From NCBI GenBank assembly GCA_030630905.1, contig DAOVMB010000063.1, positions 1 to 9,120 of the forward strand: 9,120 nt of DNA, written 5' to 3'. The notes below the pieces were generated by a model. The model made no database searches, was not told the DNA's origin, and saw only the letters and a program-made list of their open reading frames with translations. Of this stretch, positions 6,088-9,120 are shown one piece after another (positions within the stretch are counted from its first letter, which is position 1; every line of letters begins with the position of its first letter). The position numbers and the translations under genes were made by a program. Source of the stretch: Sedimentisphaerales bacterium (lineage in GTDB: Bacteria; Planctomycetota; Phycisphaerae; Sedimentisphaerales; Anaerobacaceae).

Positions 6088-7185
6088 TTAAAGTCTATCC
6101 AATATTTTTTCCACCACATCGGGAGCGACCTCGACGGCGTATTGTTCATTCCGGCGATAAACCTTGCCTATCTCGGTAATCAATACGAATCTCGGCCATT
6201 TGTTCACCGCTTTCTTGTCGCGTTTTATCAGGTCAATCAAGTCCTTATCAGCCAAATCATCAGGCAGTGTTACCGGGACATTAAGTTTTTCGAGGATCCG
6301 CCGGATTCTCTCAAGCCCGCCCGGCCCGGCCAGTTGCAATTCAATCTCGATCAGACCAGCTGCGATGATACCTATCGCGACGGCCTCGCCGTGAAGCAGC
6401 CCGAAACCGCTGGCCGCCTCAACCGCATGCCCGATGGTGTGGCCGTAGTTGAGAATCCTTCTGAAGTTTTGCTCGCCCGGGTCGGTCTCGACTATATTGC
6501 CCTTTATTTTGCAGTTCCAATGTGCAACTTTTTCCAGCACATCAGGTTTACGCTCAAGGACTGTGTCGAGATTGCTTTCGAGAAAATCGAAATATTCACT
6601 GTCGGCGACAATCGCATGTTTGACGGATTCGACAAGCCCGGCCCGGAATTGCCTGTCGTCCAGCGTGGCCAAAGTTGCTACGTCGATATAAACAGCGGCA
6701 GGGTGCCAGAACACGCCGAATGCGTTCTTACTGAGGCTGGAATCGACCCCGGTTTTTCCGCCGACAGATGAATCGGCCTGAGCCACGGTGGTCGTCGGTA
6801 TCTGGATGACCGGCACGCCTCGTTTGAATACGGCCGCTGCGAATCCTGCGATGTCGCCCACCATTCCGCCGCCGAGAGCGACAACAAGCGTATCTCTGCC
6901 GAGATATGCTTGTTCCATTGTCTCTATTATGGAGATCGCCGTATCTATATTCTTCGAAGTTTCGCCGGCTGGGCTTATTACAAAAGTGGGAACATCTCTT
7001 TGCCCTAAAAGCTTCTTCAAATGGCCCGCTGAGACTACATTCTCATCGGTCACGACAAATTTGCTGTATTTGCCGAAATCGGCTTCTATTTGAGGCCACA
7101 ATGAGCCAAGAATATCGGTTCCGATTTTTATCCTGTAGCTCGCGGCCGGCGAGGCTGGAATTTTAATCTCTTGCTCTAACATCAT
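6088..7185 (-). CDS. aroB: 3-dehydroquinate synthase
   Basis: The cytosolic enzyme (EC 4.2.3.4) converts DAHP to 3-dehydroquinate, step two of the shikimate pathway, using NAD+ and a divalent metal. The 365-residue length is normal. The N-terminal NAD-binding half contains VVTDENV, GGGMVGDIAGF (GGG at 105-107) and the long signature IPTTTVAQADSSVGGKTGVD. The metal ligands are Glu186 (GLVESVKHA), His249 (NYGHTIGHA) and His265 (LLHGEAVAIG), which correspond to the ligands of characterised enzymes. KRDKKAV, near the C-terminal end, is also conserved. An upstream in-frame TTG (7194) is unlikely; the ATG at 7185 or the next codon (7182) fits the family start. No Shine-Dalgarno is visible, and TATATT ends 7 nt before the ATG, suggesting a leaderless mRNA. 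It is divergent from aroDE, which performs the next two steps. Confidence 0.96.
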   Translation of the reverse strand: MMLEQEIKIPASPAASYRIKIGTDILGSLWPQIEADFGKYSKFVVTDENVVSAGHLKKLLGQRDVPTFVISPAGETSKNIDTAISIIETMEQAYLGRDTLVVALGGGMVGDIAGFAAAVFKRGVPVIQIPTTTVAQADSSVGGKTGVDSSLSKNAFGVFWHPAAVYIDVATLATLDDRQFRAGLVESVKHAIVADSEYFDFLESNLDTVLERKPDVLEKVAHWNCKIKGNIVETDPGEQNFRRILNYGHTIGHAVEAASGFGLLHGEAVAIGIIAAGLIEIELQLAGPGGLERIRRILEKLNVPVTLPDDLADKDLIDLIKRDKKAVNKWPRFVLITEIGKVYRRNEQYAVEVAPDVVEKILDRL

Positions 7186-7192
7186 ATTAACC

Positions 7193-7224
7193 AATATACA
7201 CAGAAAACCCAGGCTTCACGGCAA
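7193..7224 (-). promoter_or_regulatory. Candidate promoter of aroB
   Basis: TATATT (7198-7193) lies 7 nt upstream of the aroB ATG. The only reasonable -35, TTGCCG (7224-7219), is 20 nt away, which is long, so the -35 part is weak. The position of the -10 box implies that transcription starts at about the start codon. Confidence 0.35.
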
Positions 7225-7372
7225 ATAGCACTACCCAGATATGTCTTAGGATATCGCCCTGGATTTTTTCAACGACACAAGTTTAGCAATATAATCTATT
7301 TACGTTATGCTTGCAACATTTTAAATGACGATATAAATTCCGGTTTTGTGTGCCATACTTGAGTTTTTGCTC

Positions 7373-7401
7373 TTGCTTTCGGAACCGCTCGCTGCTATAT
7401 A
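7373..7401 (+). promoter_or_regulatory. Candidate sigma70 promoter of aroDE
   Basis: TTGCTT (7373-7378), a 17-nt spacer and TATATA (7396-7401) lie directly before the ATG at 7410. The predicted start point (about 7407-7409) coincides with the start codon. An upstream alternative, TTGCAA (7311-7316) with TATAAA (7332-7337) and a 15-nt spacer, would instead give a leader of about 65 nt. Confidence 0.45.
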
Positions 7402-7409
7402 TTTGGGTT

Positions 7410-8978
7410 ATGGAAACAAAATTGGCCGTTCCTATAGCAGCGAGAAATATCGACCAGGCCAGCGAGCAAATCAAATCCGCACGGGCGGCAGGCGCCGATA
7501 TACTTGAATTGCGAACCGATTATTTAGAGAACCTTAACGTCGATCTGGTTAAGACGCTGATTGCCGGGATAAATAACGCCGGCGATAAAAAGCTCCCCAT
7601 AATTGTAACCTGTCGTGATAAGCAGCAGGGCGGGGCGATTGACTATCCGCAGAAGCTGCGAGTGGATGTCCTGGCGGCCGCCCTGAAAGCCGGGGCGGAA
7701 TTTATCGACTTCGAGTACGACAATTTCCTCTCCATCGAAGGCCAGGAAAAAATCAGGCTGGCGCTGTCGCAAAGTTCAAAGGGCCGGCTGATCTTATCGG
7801 CACACAACTTCGAGACTAAATTCGACAACATCGGAAAATTGTATCGCAACATTTTGAATGTATGTCCCGTGGCAATACCCAAGCTTATCTACGTCGCCAA
7901 TCACATCAACGATTGCTTCGACGCCTTTGATTTGCTGCATCAAACCAGTGCCGAGCGAATCATCTTCTGCATGGGCGCCGGCGGTCTTATCAGCAGAATC
8001 CTCGCTAAGAAGCTGGACTGCTTCGTCACCTTCGCAAGTATCGACGAGCTAAACGCCACGGCACCGGGCCAGTTGACAATCAAGGACCTCAAAGAATTAT
8101 ACCGATACGATTATATAGATACCGAGACCAGGCTTTACGGCGTGATCGCCGATCCGGTCGGGCATTCACTCAGCCCGGCAATCCACAATGCCTGCTTCGG
8201 CGACAAGCAGATGAATAAACTCTATCTGCCGCTGCTGGTGGAAGGGGGCCGGCAGGAATTCGACTCGTTTATACATCAGGCCCTGCTAAGAAAATGGCTG
8301 AACTTCCGCGGTTTCAGCGTCACAATCCCGCACAAACAAAATGCCTTGTCTTACGTCCGGGCAAGTCGCGGCTATGTCGAGCCGCTGGCGCAGAAGATAG
8401 GGGCGGCAAATACACTGTTCGTCGGCCCGGACGGCAAGCTGGAAGCTTATAACACAGATTACGCCGGCGCACTGGATGCGATTATGGCCGGGGTGAAAAT
8501 TACCAAAACCAAGCTGAACGGCCTGCCCGTCGCGGTGGTCGGTGCAGGCGGCGTCTCAAGGGCAATCGTGGCCGGGCTTAGTGACGCTGGAGCCAAGATC
8601 AGGATTTACAACCGCACCGTCGAAAAAGCTGAAAAGCTCGCCGCTGAATTCGATTGTGAGTTCGCGCCACTGGGCGATTTAAAGAGCGTAGATGCAAAAT
8701 TGCTGATAAATTGCACAAGCATCGGAATGCACCCAAATATCGAGGCCACACCGGTGCCGAAAGAATCCCTTAAGAGGGGAATGGCAGTCTTCGATACTGT
8801 TTATAATCCCGCCCAGACGCTCCTGCTAAAAGAAGCAGGCAACAAAAAAGCAAAAACAATCGACGGCATCTCAATGTTTGTAAATCAGGCAATGGCCCAA
8901 TTCAAACTCTTCACCAACACCAACGGCAACCCGGATCTTATGCGAAAGGTTGTTTGCGATTCATTGTCGGACAAATAG
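7410..8978 (+). CDS. aroDE: Bifunctional 3-dehydroquinate dehydratase (type I) / shikimate dehydrogenase
   Basis: A 522-residue fusion catalyses two consecutive steps: 3-dehydroquinate to 3-dehydroshikimate (EC 4.2.1.10), then NADPH-dependent reduction to shikimate (EC 1.1.1.25). Residues 1 to about 230 are the type I dehydratase barrel. ELRTDYL (33-39) carries the substrate-binding Glu and Arg, His132 is in LILSAHNFE, and the Schiff-base Lys158 is in IPKLIYVA. Residues about 242-522 are the dehydrogenase: GHSLSPAIHN (251-260, shikimate-binding serines), VTIPHK with catalytic Lys309, NTD with Asp350, the nucleotide loop GAGGVSRA (378-385), NRT (401-403), CTSIGM (435-440) and QAMAQF near the end. 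Both active sites look intact. The same domain order occurs in plants, chlamydiae and planctomycetes. The in-frame GTG at 7350 is rejected because it adds 20 residues outside the barrel and lies upstream of the promoter. No Shine-Dalgarno is visible. Confidence 0.95.
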   Translation: METKLAVPIAARNIDQASEQIKSARAAGADILELRTDYLENLNVDLVKTLIAGINNAGDKKLPIIVTCRDKQQGGAIDYPQKLRVDVLAAALKAGAEFIDFEYDNFLSIEGQEKIRLALSQSSKGRLILSAHNFETKFDNIGKLYRNILNVCPVAIPKLIYVANHINDCFDAFDLLHQTSAERIIFCMGAGGLISRILAKKLDCFVTFASIDELNATAPGQLTIKDLKELYRYDYIDTETRLYGVIADPVGHSLSPAIHNACFGDKQMNKLYLPLLVEGGRQEFDSFIHQALLRKWLNFRGFSVTIPHKQNALSYVRASRGYVEPLAQKIGAANTLFVGPDGKLEAYNTDYAGALDAIMAGVKITKTKLNGLPVAVVGAGGVSRAIVAGLSDAGAKIRIYNRTVEKAEKLAAEFDCEFAPLGDLKSVDAKLLINCTSIGMHPNIEATPVPKESLKRGMAVFDTVYNPAQTLLLKEAGNKKAKTIDGISMFVNQAMAQFKLFTNTNGNPDLMRKVVCDSLSDK

Positions 8979-8979
8979 T

Positions 8980-9120
8980 ATGGATACTCCTACCGAAATG
9001 TTGAAACAATATACCAGCGAAATTGGAGGCCACCGGAAATGGTTGCGGTCTTTTGATGAGGGATATGCAACGAAGTGGGAGAAGTTGTTGAAAGCTGATC
9101 ATGAGGCTGCCATTTGTGAG
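8980..9120 (+). CDS. N-terminal part of an unidentified protein, runs off the window
   Basis: An ATG begins 1 nt after the aroDE stop codon, and the frame stays open for 47 codons to the window edge. The visible residues are hydrophilic and rich in charged and aromatic residues (HRKWLRSFDEGYATKWEKLL, then KADHEAAICE), with no signal peptide or membrane segment. I cannot assign a family from this fragment. The near-overlap with aroDE suggests co-transcription and possibly translational coupling. Its identity would show whether the aroDE transcript continues the aromatic pathway. Confidence 0.6.
   Translation, partial: MDTPTEMLKQYTSEIGGHRKWLRSFDEGYATKWEKLLKADHEAAICE

Noticed and set aside
5891..6088. 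Minus-strand 65-codon frame beginning with residues MYSHPERSEGSHLY
   Set aside because: Its start is simply the translation of the inverted repeat; such frames are a common annotation artefact of this repeat.
6142..6771. Plus-strand 209-codon open frame
   Set aside because: It is antisense to aroB, which has all metal and NAD motifs; a shadow frame.
7350..7409. GTG at 7350 as the start of aroDE
   Set aside because: The 20 added residues lie outside the dehydratase barrel, have no Shine-Dalgarno site, and cover the proposed promoter.

Overview
The window looks like chromosomal DNA of a Planctomycetota bacterium, possibly of the Phycisphaerae type. Three things suggest this: a secreted or anchored DUF1080 (3-keto-disaccharide hydrolase-like) protein, a family greatly expanded in planctomycetes; a fused AroD-AroE enzyme; and an archaeal-type ADTH synthase sharing a region with a canonical AroB. 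The assignment is inference from gene content only.

Layout. A plus-strand membrane protein of unknown function (27-1433), with two N-terminal helices and a possible degenerate C-terminal PilZ-like domain, runs convergently into a minus-strand prokaryotic cation-chloride cotransporter homologue (1446-3659). Upstream of the transporter, also on the minus strand, come the DUF1080 protein (3816-4646) and a 2-amino-3,7-dideoxy-D-threo-hept-6-ulosonate (ADTH) synthase-like class I aldolase (4783-5577). Each of these three minus-strand genes has a good Shine-Dalgarno site and a candidate promoter of its own.

The 510 bp from 5578 to 6087 carries no intact gene. It holds a palindrome overlapping the aldolase promoter, a plus-strand promoter, the N-terminal stump of a REP-associated (Y1/IS200-like) transposase, and a 71-bp head-to-head inverted repeat abutting the aroB stop codon. 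aroB (minus, 6088-7185) and the bifunctional aroDE (plus, 7410-8978) are divergent across 224 bp. Both lack a Shine-Dalgarno site and have a -10-like box only 7-8 nt before the ATG, which suggests leaderless mRNAs. A further gene starts 1 nt after aroDE and leaves the window.

How the genes fit together. AroB makes 3-dehydroquinate, and AroDE converts it through 3-dehydroshikimate to shikimate. The ADTH synthase belongs to a different, archaeal-type entry into 3-dehydroquinate (or to aminohydroxybenzoate synthesis), so its presence 0.5 kb from a normal aroB is the main metabolic puzzle. The most notable non-coding signals are the repeat whose two arms keep their own stems through paired substitutions, the transposase stump beside it, and the shared leaderless-like start architecture. 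I see no CRISPR array, tRNA, rRNA or intact mobile element.
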